Source: Bacteroides intestinalis (GTDB taxonomy: Bacteria > Bacteroidota > Bacteroidia > Bacteroidales > Bacteroidaceae). Taken from it: a stretch of DNA of 64,000 bases. Below are positions 54,049-63,590 of this stretch, piece after piece; position 1 is the stretch's first letter, and each line of letters begins with the position of its first letter. The notes beneath the pieces were generated by a model. The model ran no database searches, was not told the origin of the DNA, and saw only the letters and a list, made by a program, of their open reading frames with translations. The stretch is taken from assembly GCF_902364365.1 (NCBI RefSeq), contig NZ_CABJDN010000001.1:744001-808000 (forward strand), written 5' to 3'. A program made the translations under genes and the position numbers.

Positions 54049-55715
54049 TAAGGCTATGGATATATAGAGTAAAAGATGTGGTGATAGTGTTGCTACTATT
54101 TGCTGCCGTCTGCTCCTTGTTGGGGGTGGTTGGGGTGACTACGCCCGAACTTCCTGTGGGGGAAAATATAGGGCAATGGATATGGCTTGGTAAATCTACT
54201 TTGTTTTCAGCCGCCTGTATCATTATAACTTACCTGTTACAACTTGTGAAGAGAGATTCTTTGAAAAAAGTGATATGTTTCTCTCATTTCTCTCTCTATG
54301 TTTCATGGAGTTTAGTGCTTTGGGGGAGTGTCGAAGCGGTTTGGGGCTTGCGGCAATTGTATGGCTTTTCCACTTCAGGTCACTCTCTCTATGCACTAAC
54401 AGGGTCTTTCTTCAATCCGGGACCGTATGCAGGGTATTTGGCAATGGTATTGCCTGTCTGCTTACACTTGTATCTGTGTGCTTGTGCTTGTAAGGAACGC
54501 TCTGTTTGTTATAAAATAGAGAAAGTGGTAGTTGCAATAGCAGGTATCTTGATTCTTTGTGTGTTGCCAGCCACAATGAGCCGTTCAGCTTGGGTGGCTA
54601 CGGCGGTTGGTTGTGTTTGGGTAGCATATATGCATCGTGATAAAAGCAAATGGAATGTGTTGTGGAAGAGGTACAAGAGACAATCCGTCTTGTGGGGAAT
54701 AAGTGCATTTTTTATTCTGATGTTAGGAGGTGTCGGGGCGTTTCTATTGAAACCTGATTCTGCATTAGGGCGTCTGTTCCTATGGAAAATAACCTGTCGG
54801 GCTATTGTTAGCTATCCATCGGGTTGCGACAAGGGATTTGCATTTGCTTATGGTGAGGCACAGGAGGATTATTTTGCTCAAGGCGACTATGCCGAATGGG
54901 AAGAGCGTGTGGCCGGAAGTCCTGAATATGTGTTCAATGAATATTTATCGCTGGCTTTGACGGAAGGAGTTGTCGTCTGTGTAACAGTATTGGTTGTTAT
55001 AGGAACATGTTTATGGATGGGGGTGAAGCGTGGGCGCTATGGTATCTGCGGTGCAATTCTGTCTTTACTTATTTTCTCTTTTTCTTCCTATCCTATGCAT
55101 TTTCCGGCTTTTGTGATAGCAGGGATATTCCTGCTTCTTGCTTGCGGTGTAGGAGATTTTATCTGTAAACCACTTATCTTGTGTGCCAGCCTCATTCTGT
55201 GGATGGGTGGCTATACGGAGAAATGGAAACTGGAAGAGGATGCCTGCCGGAAGTGGGTATATGCAAAGATGTTTTATAGTTCGGGTGCTTATAAAGCTGC
55301 CAATAAATCTTATGGAGAACTTTATCCGGCATTGAAGGAGAAAGGGGTATTTCTGTTTGAGTATGGGCATAGCTTGCATAAATCGGGCTTTTATGATGAG
55401 TCCAATAAGTATCTGGAAGAGGCTTGTCTGTACACTACCGATCCAATGGTTCTGAATATCATAGGTAAGAACTATCAAGAACTGCATTGTTATGAACAGG
55501 CGGAAGCTTTTTTACTAAGGTCGATTCATCGCCTGCCGGGCAGAATTTATCCCTATTATTTATTAGCCAATCTCTATGCTAAACCGGAATTTTATCGACC
55601 TGATAAATTGAAAGAGGTTTCTGACGTCGTGCTGACTAAGGAGCCTAAGGTACATTCGACGGCAATTGAAGAGATGCGTAAGGAGATAAAGAAAATAGTA
55701 AATGAACTGGAGTGA
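54045..55715 (+). CDS. Polytopic O-antigen-ligase-like membrane protein with TPR tail
   Basis: A 556-residue membrane protein with about ten hydrophobic helices (about 1-390) and a C-terminal TPR-like soluble region (about 395-550; YKAANKSYGELYPALKEKGVFLFEYGHSLH, NIIGKNYQELHCYEQAEAFLLRSIHRLPG). The membrane part contains a periplasmic-loop pattern (FNPGPYAGYLAMVLPVCLH, SRSAWVATAVGCVWVAY) resembling the Wzy/WaaL O-antigen ligase superfamily. No glycan biosynthesis genes are nearby. Starts with GTG overlapping the preceding stop (GTGA). Its role in the peptide locus, such as attachment or transport of a product, is unknown. Confidence 0.7.
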   Translation: MIRLWIYRVKDVVIVLLLFAAVCSLLGVVGVTTPELPVGENIGQWIWLGKSTLFSAACIIITYLLQLVKRDSLKKVICFSHFSLYVSWSLVLWGSVEAVWGLRQLYGFSTSGHSLYALTGSFFNPGPYAGYLAMVLPVCLHLYLCACACKERSVCYKIEKVVVAIAGILILCVLPATMSRSAWVATAVGCVWVAYMHRDKSKWNVLWKRYKRQSVLWGISAFFILMLGGVGAFLLKPDSALGRLFLWKITCRAIVSYPSGCDKGFAFAYGEAQEDYFAQGDYAEWEERVAGSPEYVFNEYLSLALTEGVVVCVTVLVVIGTCLWMGVKRGRYGICGAILSLLIFSFSSYPMHFPAFVIAGIFLLLACGVGDFICKPLILCASLILWMGGYTEKWKLEEDACRKWVYAKMFYSSGAYKAANKSYGELYPALKEKGVFLFEYGHSLHKSGFYDESNKYLEEACLYTTDPMVLNIIGKNYQELHCYEQAEAFLLRSIHRLPGRIYPYYLLANLYAKPEFYRPDKLKEVSDVVLTKEPKVHSTAIEEMRKEIKKIVNELE

Positions 55716-55720
55716 TTTAT

Positions 55721-57685
55721 ATGAGGTGGATTTATATATTTATATGTGTGTGTGCTCTGACTTTTCTATCTGCTTGCATCGAACAACATGATAGTCGGTT
55801 AGAAAGTGCATTGAATATGGCAGGTGCTAACAAAGGGGAATTATTGAAAGTGTTAAATCGTTATCGGGAAAGTGATAATCAAAAATACCATGCTGCATGT
55901 TTTCTTATAAAGAATATGCCTTATTATGGTTTCTATAAAGGGGAAGAATTACAGAAATATCTTCGCTATTTTGAGGCGCATTCTACTAATATAAAGGGAG
56001 CTCAATTCATTGTAGATTCACTCAAGAAAGCGGATGGAGAATTTTCAATGGATATGCTTACCCGCAAAAAGGATATTGAAGTGGTAGACTCCGCTTTCTT
56101 AGTTGAACATATAGAATGGGCATTCAAGGTTTGGAAAGAACAGTCATGGGGAGGAAATGTAAATTTTGAGGATTTTTGTGAGTATATATTGCCTTATAGG
56201 ATTGGGGATGAGCCTCTCTCGTTATGGCGTAAGGATTTGTATGATACGTATAATCCTCTGCTCAATAAATTCCGCAAATCAGCTGATAGCAATGATATAA
56301 CAAAAGCAGCTCAGATTTTAATGGATACTTTAAGGCAGGGGAAGTATCGCTATACAAGTCTTTTCCCCAAAGGTCCCCATATAGGTCCGGTAGCATTGAA
56401 GTGGAAAACTGGAAGTTGCCGTGAATTTGCTGATGCAATGATATATGTGATGCGTGCTCTTGGTATTCCGTGTGGTATGGATAGGGTAATACAGCGTGGC
56501 GATACGAATGCTTCGCATTTTTGGAATTTTATATTGGATAAGGGGCATAATACATATATGGCGGAATTTCCTTATCAAGAAAAGTGGAAGAAAGCATCGG
56601 AATATGATGATATAACCAGAGGAAAGGTATACCGCGTGACTTATAGCCTGAATGAGGAGCTGACAAAAGACTTGAAAGATGTGTCGTCTGTTCATCCTAT
56701 TTTCAGATATCCGTTTTTTCATGATGTAACGGCTACTTATCTGGGACAACAGAATGGACAAATAGTTATTCCTCAAAAAGAACTGTATGATTGCCCTCGT
56801 ACTGGTGAATTGGTATACTTGTGTTTTGCAAACAAGCAAGAATGGGTTCCCGTTGCTTATACTTTTTTTAATGGGGAGGCTGTTTGTTTTGATAATGTGG
56901 AAGGGGGAATAGTGGCTATTTTGGCAACATACAATGAGAGTGGTCTTCAAGCATTGTCCAATCCTTTTACGCTAAATCATGATACGCGGGAGATTCATTA
57001 TCTTAATCCATTGCAAGAATCCCATATAATTAGTGTTTATAAGAAGTTCTATTTTGCAGTTAAGAATTATTTTAATACCCGTATGGTTGGTGGAGTAATA
57101 GAGGGCAGCAATCAGAAGGACTTTCAGAATGTGGATACGCTATTTTTAATCAAAGAGGCTCCCTATCGGTTGTATACTGTCGCTTATCTGAATCCGGATA
57201 GGGTATATAGGTATATTCGCTATCGTGGTGGAAAAGATAGTTATTGTAATATAGCAGAACTCTCTTTCTATGAAAACTGCTTGGATACATTACCTTTGAA
57301 GGGGAAAGTCATAGGTACTCCGGGATGTTACGGAGACGACGGCAGGCGTGAATATACAAATGTCTTTGATGGTAATCCGGATACATCTTTTGATTATAAA
57401 TTTCCGGATACCGGCTGGGCGGGTTTAGATTTAGGGAAACCTTATCGGGTAAGTAAGGCAATATATACTCCCCGGAATGATGTGAATTTTATTTATAAGG
57501 ATAATATTTACGAATTATTTTACTGGGATAAAGGATGTTGGAATTCTCTTGGCAGACAAACAGCAGTTGCTGATTCGTTGGTATATACTGTGCCTCGGAA
57601 TGCCTTGTTATATCTGAAGAATCATACCACAGGTAATGACGAAAGAATTTTTGAGTATGAGAATGGAAAACAAATATTTTGGTGA
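55721..57685 (+). CDS. Transglutaminase-like lipoprotein with discoidin-like C-terminus
   Basis: A lipoprotein of about 654 aa (Cys19 or so in LSAC). A transglutaminase-like Cys protease core is indicated by Cys233 in GSCREFAD and His266 in ASHFWNF. The C-terminal about 130 residues resemble an F5/8 type C domain (GRREYTNVFDGNPDTSFDY...GWAGLDLGKPYRVSKAIY). It belongs to the coupled operon, overlapping the previous gene whether GTG 55712 or ATG 55721 is used; ATG gives a normal signal. Transglutaminase-fold enzymes can cross-link, deamidate or cleave peptide bonds, so it might act on the NVEALA peptides (inference). Confidence 0.78.
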   Translation: MRWIYIFICVCALTFLSACIEQHDSRLESALNMAGANKGELLKVLNRYRESDNQKYHAACFLIKNMPYYGFYKGEELQKYLRYFEAHSTNIKGAQFIVDSLKKADGEFSMDMLTRKKDIEVVDSAFLVEHIEWAFKVWKEQSWGGNVNFEDFCEYILPYRIGDEPLSLWRKDLYDTYNPLLNKFRKSADSNDITKAAQILMDTLRQGKYRYTSLFPKGPHIGPVALKWKTGSCREFADAMIYVMRALGIPCGMDRVIQRGDTNASHFWNFILDKGHNTYMAEFPYQEKWKKASEYDDITRGKVYRVTYSLNEELTKDLKDVSSVHPIFRYPFFHDVTATYLGQQNGQIVIPQKELYDCPRTGELVYLCFANKQEWVPVAYTFFNGEAVCFDNVEGGIVAILATYNESGLQALSNPFTLNHDTREIHYLNPLQESHIISVYKKFYFAVKNYFNTRMVGGVIEGSNQKDFQNVDTLFLIKEAPYRLYTVAYLNPDRVYRYIRYRGGKDSYCNIAELSFYENCLDTLPLKGKVIGTPGCYGDDGRREYTNVFDGNPDTSFDYKFPDTGWAGLDLGKPYRVSKAIYTPRNDVNFIYKDNIYELFYWDKGCWNSLGRQTAVADSLVYTVPRNALLYLKNHTTGNDERIFEYENGKQIFW

Positions 57686-58157
57686 TATTAATGTCGATAA
57701 AAGTTTCTCCGGAGAAATTATGGATGCTTCTAAGGATAATTGGAATGCTTGTTTATTATATCGTAATAAACAATTGACGAGACAACTGAAGGACTATCAG
57801 AAAGTTGCAGCATTGGTAGGGTGCTCTTCTTCTCTTATAGTTGCGATGGGGCAGTTATTGTGTCTTCATCAAAGACCGGTTTACGGAATTGTCCGGGATG
57901 AGGCAGAGTGGCATAGTTTGTTTGTTGTCATTGATTTGTTTTATGGAGGTTGTTTGTTAGAAACTTTGGCGCCATTCTGTTTAAGTGCTCAGGAACTGAG
58001 ATTGTGCTATCTGATACGTGCCCGGTTGACTAATAAGACTATTGCTTTGCTTTTTAATATTACCCCCAGGTCTGTATTGAAGTCAAAACAACGTATCAAG
58101 TCAAAACTATCTTTATCGGGTTCAGATAGTTTTGATAGATACATACAGCAATACTAA
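57636..58157 (+). CDS. Small helix-turn-helix (LuxR-like) protein
   Basis: A protein of up to 173 aa overlapping the previous gene by 50 bp; ATG 57657 or 57663 are alternative starts. The C-terminal third has LSAQELRLCYLIRARLTNKTIALLFNITPRSVLKSKQRIKSKL, an HTH resembling LuxR/sigma-factor region 4 recognition helices. The N-terminal part (about 30-110) is partly hydrophobic and of unknown fold. It is last in the coupled operon, so it may feed back on locus expression. Specific targets unknown. Confidence 0.7.
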   Translation: MTKEFLSMRMENKYFGDINVDKSFSGEIMDASKDNWNACLLYRNKQLTRQLKDYQKVAALVGCSSSLIVAMGQLLCLHQRPVYGIVRDEAEWHSLFVVIDLFYGGCLLETLAPFCLSAQELRLCYLIRARLTNKTIALLFNITPRSVLKSKQRIKSKLSLSGSDSFDRYIQQY

Positions 58158-58292
58158 CTTATTCGAAATGGATGTTTTATATAGGGGATGAAGAACAGCG
58201 GTTTGTAGAACACGAATAAAAAAGACGTATTTTTTTTTGTATTTAGAAAAAAGTCTCTATCTTGCCGCCGCAATAAAAAGCAAATATGAACT

Positions 58293-58679
58293 ATGGAAAG
58301 ACAGAAAATTCATCGGGAATACCTCTTGAATGCAACTTCTAAAAGCATTCTTTGGTCCGCGATAAGTACCCCCACCGGTTTGGAGGGCTGGTTTGCAGAC
58401 AGGGTGCAGTCGGACGATAAAGTTGTCACTTTCTTCTGGGGAAAGACAGAACATCGTGACGCAGAGATTATAGCTGTGCGGGCTTTCTCTTTTATTCGTT
58501 TCCGTTGGTTGGATGATGAATATGAACGGGAATACTTTGAATTAAAGATGACAAACAACGAACTGACTAATGATTTCGTGTTGGAAGTAACAGACTTCAC
58601 TTCTGTGGACGAGGTGAACGATTTACGTGAATTATGGGACTCTCAGGTAGAGACTCTACGGAGAACGTGCGGTTTTTAG
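58293..58679 (+). CDS. START-like (SRPBCC) domain protein
   Basis: A 128-residue cytoplasmic protein with a single helix-grip fold of the START-like/AHSA1 superfamily. Landmarks are HREYLLNATSKSILWSAISTPTGLEGWFAD at the N-terminus and LWDSQVETLRR as the long C-terminal helix. A ligand is not known. It has its own short promoter region (TTTG about 18 nt from TATCTTGC just upstream) and is placed before the LptF/G gene, a housekeeping neighbourhood that marks the end of the accessory locus. Confidence 0.8.
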   Translation: MERQKIHREYLLNATSKSILWSAISTPTGLEGWFADRVQSDDKVVTFFWGKTEHRDAEIIAVRAFSFIRFRWLDDEYEREYFELKMTNNELTNDFVLEVTDFTSVDEVNDLRELWDSQVETLRRTCGF

Positions 58680-58721
58680 TTAACTTTGATATAAAAATTT
58701 TCCACACTCCCTTTTTTATGC

Positions 58722-58729
58722 TAATTTTG
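58722..58729 (+). promoter_or_regulatory. Putative -7 element of LptF/LptG-like gene
   Basis: TAATTTTG, 26 bp ahead of the ATG at 58756, matches TAnnTTTG. It overlaps the GTG that begins the longer ORF, supporting the ATG start. No convincing -33 element. Confidence 0.4.
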
Positions 58730-58755
58730 TGTCTTCATTGCATGAAACGAGTAAA

Positions 58756-60654
58756 ATGCTGCGCATAAAAAAGTTAGATATATTTATATTAAAGAGCTTC
58801 TGTACGCTCTTTATGGGCACTTTCTTCATTTGCCTTTTCATCTTCATGATGCAGTTCCTATGGAAGTACGTTGATGAGATGGTGGGGAAAGGATTGGAAA
58901 TGAGTGTCCTTGCACAATTTTTCTTTTATTCTGCCCTGACATTGGTACCGGCTTCGTTGCCATTGGCTATCTTGTTGGCAGCACTTATCACTTTCGGTAA
59001 TTTTGGAGAACGTTTTGAGTTGCTTGCCATGAAAGCGGCAGGTATCTCACTACTTAAGATTATGCGCCCATTGATTGTGTTTATCATTTTCATATGTGGC
59101 GTTTCTTTTTATTTCCAAAATGTGATAGGACCAAAGGCACAGACCAAGTTATGGACGTTACTAATCTCCATGAAACAGAAGTCCCCGGAATTGGATATAC
59201 CGGAGGGAGTGTTTTATGATGAAATAGATGGATATAACCTATATGTGAAGCACAAGAATCGTAAGACGGGTATGCTTTATGATGTATTGATCTATAATTT
59301 TGAGAAAGGTTTCGAAAATGCTCAAATTATTAAATCCGATTCCGGTCGTCTGGAAATGACGGCAGATAAGCAGCACTTATATCTGCATCTTTATAATGGA
59401 GAGCAATTTGAGAACCTGAAGTCTCAGAATATGAATCAGAAGAATGTACCTTACCGTCGGGAAGCGTTCCGGGAGAAACATGCTATCATTGAGTTTAATT
59501 CCGATTTTAATATGGTGGATGCCGGTATCATGAGTAGCCAGTCCAACAGTAAGGATATGGCGATGCTGCAAGCGGGTATCGATTCTATGACAGTGCAGAA
59601 TGACAGTGTAGGACGTGCTTATTTCAAGGAAGCCATGAATGGTACCTATAAGATCACGGCAGACCTGAAGAAAGCAGATACTTTGAAAATAGAGCAGGCA
59701 CATTTGGGAGAATACAATGTAGACAGTCTTTTCAATGTAGCCACCTTATCACAGAAACAGAAGATTATCTCTACTGCAGTGAGTCGTGCGGAAAGTGCGG
59801 GAAGTGATTGGAGTTTCAAGAGCTATAACATTATACAGACAGATACCAGCCTTCGACGGCACATGACGTCCTGGCACGAGAAGTTGACACTTTCGGTGGC
59901 ATGTCTTATATTCTTCTTTATCGGTGCCCCGCTGGGTGGAATTATCCGTAAGGGTGGTTTGGGAATGCCGGTTGTGGTGTCCGTGCTTATCTTTATTATC
60001 TATTATATTATTAATAATACAGGTTATAAAATGGCGCGTGACGGTCAGTGGATTGTATGGATGGGGATGTGGACAAGTACGGCTATCCTGGCTCCATTGG
60101 GCGCGTTCCTTACTTATAAGTCTAATAATGACTCTGTGGTACTGAATGCCGATGCTTATATTAACTGGTTCAAGAAGGTTGTAGGTATTCGTAGTGTGCG
60201 TCATCTGTTCCGTAAGGAAGTAATTATACACGATCCTGATTATACCCATCTGCCAGCTGATTTGCAGGCATTGTCTGCTGATTGTCGTGCATACGCTGAG
60301 AGGAAAGCTTTGAAGCGTGCTCCTAATTATTTTAAATTATGGATGACAGAGTCCAATGATGAGGAGATAGAAAACATAAATGATCGTCTGGAGAAATTGG
60401 TGGACGAAATGTCCAACACCAAATCTGTTCATTTGCTGAATGCGCTGAATAATTATCCTATTATTTCTGTTCATGCCCATTTGCGTCCCTTCCGTAATTA
60501 TTGGCTGAATATGGTTTGCGGCTTGGTGGTACCTGTAGGATTGTTTTTCTACTTCCGCATCTGGGCATTCCGTATCCGGTTGAATAAAGATATGGAGCGG
60601 ATTATAAAAAACAATGAAGATGTTCAAAAGATAATAGAAACTAATCTGAAATAA
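58756..60654 (+). CDS. LptF/LptG-family permease (YjgP/YjgQ)
   Basis: Inner-membrane component of the lipopolysaccharide export ABC transporter, 632 aa. Three N-terminal helices (about 10-120; LDIFILKSFCTLFMGTFFICLFIFMMQFLWKY) and three later ones (about 380-455; GAPLGGIIRKGGLGMPVVVSVLIFIIYY) flank a periplasmic beta-jelly-roll (about 125-370). The extra C-terminal segment (about 480-632) ending in another membrane helix makes it longer than the Escherichia coli proteins, as is usual in Bacteroidetes. Start placed at ATG 58756. Confidence 0.92.
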   Translation: MLRIKKLDIFILKSFCTLFMGTFFICLFIFMMQFLWKYVDEMVGKGLEMSVLAQFFFYSALTLVPASLPLAILLAALITFGNFGERFELLAMKAAGISLLKIMRPLIVFIIFICGVSFYFQNVIGPKAQTKLWTLLISMKQKSPELDIPEGVFYDEIDGYNLYVKHKNRKTGMLYDVLIYNFEKGFENAQIIKSDSGRLEMTADKQHLYLHLYNGEQFENLKSQNMNQKNVPYRREAFREKHAIIEFNSDFNMVDAGIMSSQSNSKDMAMLQAGIDSMTVQNDSVGRAYFKEAMNGTYKITADLKKADTLKIEQAHLGEYNVDSLFNVATLSQKQKIISTAVSRAESAGSDWSFKSYNIIQTDTSLRRHMTSWHEKLTLSVACLIFFFIGAPLGGIIRKGGLGMPVVVSVLIFIIYYIINNTGYKMARDGQWIVWMGMWTSTAILAPLGAFLTYKSNNDSVVLNADAYINWFKKVVGIRSVRHLFRKEVIIHDPDYTHLPADLQALSADCRAYAERKALKRAPNYFKLWMTESNDEEIENINDRLEKLVDEMSNTKSVHLLNALNNYPIISVHAHLRPFRNYWLNMVCGLVVPVGLFFYFRIWAFRIRLNKDMERIIKNNEDVQKIIETNLK

Positions 60655-60680
60655 CCTAAATAAATAAAGGAGAAAACAGA

Positions 60681-61895
60681 ATGGAAAAAGTGAAATTAGA
60701 TACAATAGAAGAGGCTATTGAAGAATTCAAAGCCGGTAATTTTGTGATTGTAGTGGATGATGAAGACCGCGAAAATGAGGGTGACCTGATTATTGCTGCA
60801 GAGAAGATAACTCCTGAAAAGGTGAACTTCATGCTGAAGCATGCACGTGGAGTACTTTGTGCGCCGATTACTGTATCCCGCTGTAAAGAGCTGGATTTAC
60901 CTCATCAGGTAAGTGACAACACTTCTGTACTGGGTACACCTTTCACGGTGACTATCGATAAGCTGGAAGGCTGCACTACCGGTGTTTCTGCTGCCGACCG
61001 TGCGGCTACCATACGGGCATTGGCTGACCCGGCTTCTACACCTGCAACGTTCGGACGTCCGGGACATATCAATCCGTTGTATGCTCAGGAGAAAGGTGTT
61101 CTGCGTCGTGCCGGACATACGGAAGCTACGATTGACATGGCTCGTATGGCAGGTTTGTATCCTGCAGGTGCCCTTATGGAAATTATGACCGAGGATGGTG
61201 GGATGGCACGTCTGCCTGAGTTGAGAAAGATGGCTGATGAATTTAATCTAAAGCTGATTTCTATTCGTGATATGATTGTTTATCGCCTGAAACAAGAATC
61301 CATTGTGGAAGAAGGTGTAGAAGTAGATATGCCCACTGAACATGGACATTTCCGTTTGATCCCGTTCCGTCAGAAATCCAATGGCTTGGAACATGTGGCT
61401 TTGTTTAGAGGTACATGGGATCAGGATGAACCGATTCTGGTGCGTGTACACTCTTCTTGTGCTACAGGAGATATCTTTGGCTCTAAGCGTTGTGATTGCG
61501 GTGAGCAACTGCACAAAGCTATGGAAATGATTGATAAAGCCGGTAAGGGGGTAGTTGTTTATCTGAACCAGGAAGGTCGTGGTATCGGTCTGATGGAAAA
61601 GATGAAAGCTTATAAATTGCAGGAAGACGGTCTGGATACGGTAGATGCCAATATTTGCCTGGGACATTTGGCTGATGAACGCGACTATGGTGTAGGTGCT
61701 CAGATTCTGCGTGAACTGGGAGTACACAAAATGAGACTGATGACGAATAATCCGGTGAAACGTGTCGGGTTGGAGGCTTACGGTCTGGAAATTACAGAGA
61801 TTGTTCCTATCGAGACAACTCCGAATCCATACAACGAACGTTATCTGCGTACTAAGAAAGAACGTATGGGGCACACGTTACATTTTAATAAGTAA
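60681..61895 (+). CDS. ribBA: Bifunctional DHBP synthase / GTP cyclohydrolase II
   Basis: Riboflavin biosynthesis enzyme of 404 aa. Residues about 1-205 are 3,4-dihydroxy-2-butanone 4-phosphate synthase ([42 protein letters not shown]); 206-404 are GTP cyclohydrolase II with the zinc site in [19 protein letters not shown] and [18 protein letters not shown]. Both halves keep their catalytic residues. Only 26 bp separates it from the preceding gene, so there is no room for an FMN riboswitch directly upstream. Confidence 0.96.
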   Translation: MEKVKLDTIEEAIEEFKAGNFVIVVDDEDRENEGDLIIAAEKITPEKVNFMLKHARGVLCAPITVSRCKELDLPHQVSDNTSVLGTPFTVTIDKLEGCTTGVSAADRAATIRALADPASTPATFGRPGHINPLYAQEKGVLRRAGHTEATIDMARMAGLYPAGALMEIMTEDGGMARLPELRKMADEFNLKLISIRDMIVYRLKQESIVEEGVEVDMPTEHGHFRLIPFRQKSNGLEHVALFRGTWDQDEPILVRVHSSCATGDIFGSKRCDCGEQLHKAMEMIDKAGKGVVVYLNQEGRGIGLMEKMKAYKLQEDGLDTVDANICLGHLADERDYGVGAQILRELGVHKMRLMTNNPVKRVGLEAYGLEITEIVPIETTPNPYNERYLRTKKERMGHTLHFNK

Positions 61896-61978
61896 TTTGC
61901 TGTTTTGTTTTCTAATATCAAAGAAAATAGCTTAATTTGTAGCCAAATTTATGCAACAACCATAAAATAGATAGAAAA

Positions 61979-63172
61979 ATGAATCAATTATCAGATCGTT
62001 TGAACAGTTTGTCGCCGTCGGCGACGCTGGCTATGTCGCAAAAGAGCGCCGAGTTGAAAGCACAAGGCGTTGACGTAATTAACCTGAGTGTGGGAGAGCC
62101 TGACTTTAATACTCCTGATCACATCAAAGAGGCTGCGAAAAAAGCGATAGACGACAACTTCTCTCGCTATTCTCCTGTTCCGGGATACCCGGCTTTGCGC
62201 AATGCAATCGTGGAGAAACTGAAAAAGGAAAACGGTCTGGAATATACAGCCGCACAAATTTCATGTGCCAATGGTGCTAAGCAATCAGTCTGCAATGCAG
62301 TGCTGGTGCTGGTGAACCCGGGTGATGAAGTTATTGTGCCCGCTCCATATTGGGTAAGTTATCCGGAAATGGTGAAACTGGCTGAAGGTACCCCGGTTAT
62401 TGTTACTGCCGGTATCGAACAGGATTTCAAGATTACTCCTGCACAGTTGGAAGCTGCTATCACTCCGAAGACTAAGGCTCTGATTCTTTGTTCTCCTTCT
62501 AACCCGACCGGTTCGGTTTATACTCAGGAAGAGTTGAAAGGCTTGGCTGACGTACTGGCAAAACATCCTCAGGTAATCGTAATTGCTGATGAGATTTATG
62601 AGCATATCAACTATATCGGCAAGCACCAGAGTATTGCCCAATTCCCTGAAATGAAAGATCGTACGGTAATCGTAAACGGTGTTTCTAAGGCATATGCAAT
62701 GACTGGCTGGCGTATTGGTTTTATTGCCGGACCGGAATGGCTTGTAAAAGCCTGCAACAAGTTGCAAGGTCAATATACTTCAGGTCCTTGCTCTGTATCC
62801 CAGAAAGCTGCTGAGGCTGCTTACACAGGAACACAGGCTCCGGTAGAAGAAATGCGTAAAGCTTTCGAGCGTCGTCGTGATTTGATTGTGAAGTTGGCGA
62901 AGGAAGTTCCGGGATTCGAAGTGAATGTACCGCAGGGTGCTTTCTATCTGTTCCCGAAATGTGATTCTTTCTTTGGGAAGTCTGTTGGCGACCGTAAGAT
63001 TGGCGACTCGGATGATTTGGCAATGTATCTGTTGGAGGTTGCCCACGTGGCATGTGTGGGTGGTGCTTCATTCGGTGCACCTGAGTGTATCCGCATGAGC
63101 TATGCAACCAGCGATGAGAATATTGTAGAAGCTATCCGTCGTATCAAGGCAGCATTGGCTGAATTGAAATAA
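61979..63172 (+). CDS. Class I PLP-dependent aminotransferase (aspartate aminotransferase-like)
   Basis: Cytosolic aminotransferase of 397 aa, fold type I. The PLP Schiff-base lysine is Lys237 in GVSKAYAMTGWRIGFIAG, with NPTGSVYT and IADEIYE before it and a C-terminal IRMSYATSDENI containing the carboxylate-binding Arg. It matches the bacterial AspAT subgroup Ib in length. Probably interconverts aspartate and oxaloacetate using 2-oxoglutarate/glutamate; other amino acids are possible. Followed by a terminator. Confidence 0.92.
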   Translation: MNQLSDRLNSLSPSATLAMSQKSAELKAQGVDVINLSVGEPDFNTPDHIKEAAKKAIDDNFSRYSPVPGYPALRNAIVEKLKKENGLEYTAAQISCANGAKQSVCNAVLVLVNPGDEVIVPAPYWVSYPEMVKLAEGTPVIVTAGIEQDFKITPAQLEAAITPKTKALILCSPSNPTGSVYTQEELKGLADVLAKHPQVIVIADEIYEHINYIGKHQSIAQFPEMKDRTVIVNGVSKAYAMTGWRIGFIAGPEWLVKACNKLQGQYTSGPCSVSQKAAEAAYTGTQAPVEEMRKAFERRRDLIVKLAKEVPGFEVNVPQGAFYLFPKCDSFFGKSVGDRKIGDSDDLAMYLLEVAHVACVGGASFGAPECIRMSYATSDENIVEAIRRIKAALAELK

Positions 63173-63191
63173 GAGAACGTATATAAATGAG

Positions 63192-63229
63192 AAAGCCCGG
63201 CTTCATAATTGAAACCGGGCTTTTCTTTT
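63192..63229. terminator. Rho-independent terminator (bidirectional)
   Basis: AAAGCCCGG (63192-63200) pairs with CCGGGCTTT (63215-63223), and is followed by TCTTTTT. It lies between the convergent aminotransferase and ferredoxin genes. The stem is GC-rich and fits both directions. Confidence 0.85.
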
Positions 63230-63245
63230 TCTTTGAGTGTTGTTA

Positions 63246-63416
63246 TTATTCTGCTGGGTGAATTGCTTCAGACGGACAAACATCAGCACAAGTACCACAA
63301 TCTGTGCAAGTTTCAGGGTCGATAGCGTAGATATCACCTTCAGAGATAGCTCCTACCGGACATTCGTCAATACAAGTACCACAAGCAACACAACTGTCAT
63401 TAATTACGTAAGCCAT
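63246..63416 (-). CDS. 2[4Fe-4S] ferredoxin
   Basis: A 56-residue ferredoxin read on the minus strand, shorter than most called genes here. Two iron-sulphur motifs are complete: Cys9-Cys12-Cys15 with Cys19-Pro, and Cys37-Cys40-Cys43 with Cys47-Pro, the classic clostridial-type arrangement. It would carry electrons at low potential, for example with pyruvate:ferredoxin oxidoreductase. It has a -7-like element upstream and shares a terminator with the aminotransferase. Confidence 0.93.
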   Translation of the reverse strand: MAYVINDSCVACGTCIDECPVGAISEGDIYAIDPETCTDCGTCADVCPSEAIHPAE

Positions 63417-63455
63417 TTTCTTCAAATTTTAAATTATTAGTACTAATTAGTTCGG

Positions 63456-63463
63456 CAAAAATA
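63456..63463 (-). promoter_or_regulatory. Putative -7 element of ferredoxin gene
   Basis: Reads TATTTTTG on the minus strand, 39 bp ahead of the ferredoxin ATG at 63416. The upstream TTGG about 23 bp farther could be a weak -33. Confidence 0.5.
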
Positions 63464-63590
63464 GCAGTTTTCTTGATTAGTTGTTACCAATCATGTTTAA
63501 ATTCCCTTAATTTGTACCTTGTCTAAATAATAGAGAAGAGAAAATGGGGGGATATGTGCAATAAAATGTCACTTTTACCGTTTTAGGATT

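Noticed and set aside
60640..60700. Possible FMN riboswitch before ribBA
   Set aside because: Only 26 bp lies between genes and no conserved RFN helices can form.
63237..63440. Plus-strand ORF over the ferredoxin
   Set aside because: It lacks a recognisable product, while the minus strand encodes two complete Cys clusters of a ferredoxin.
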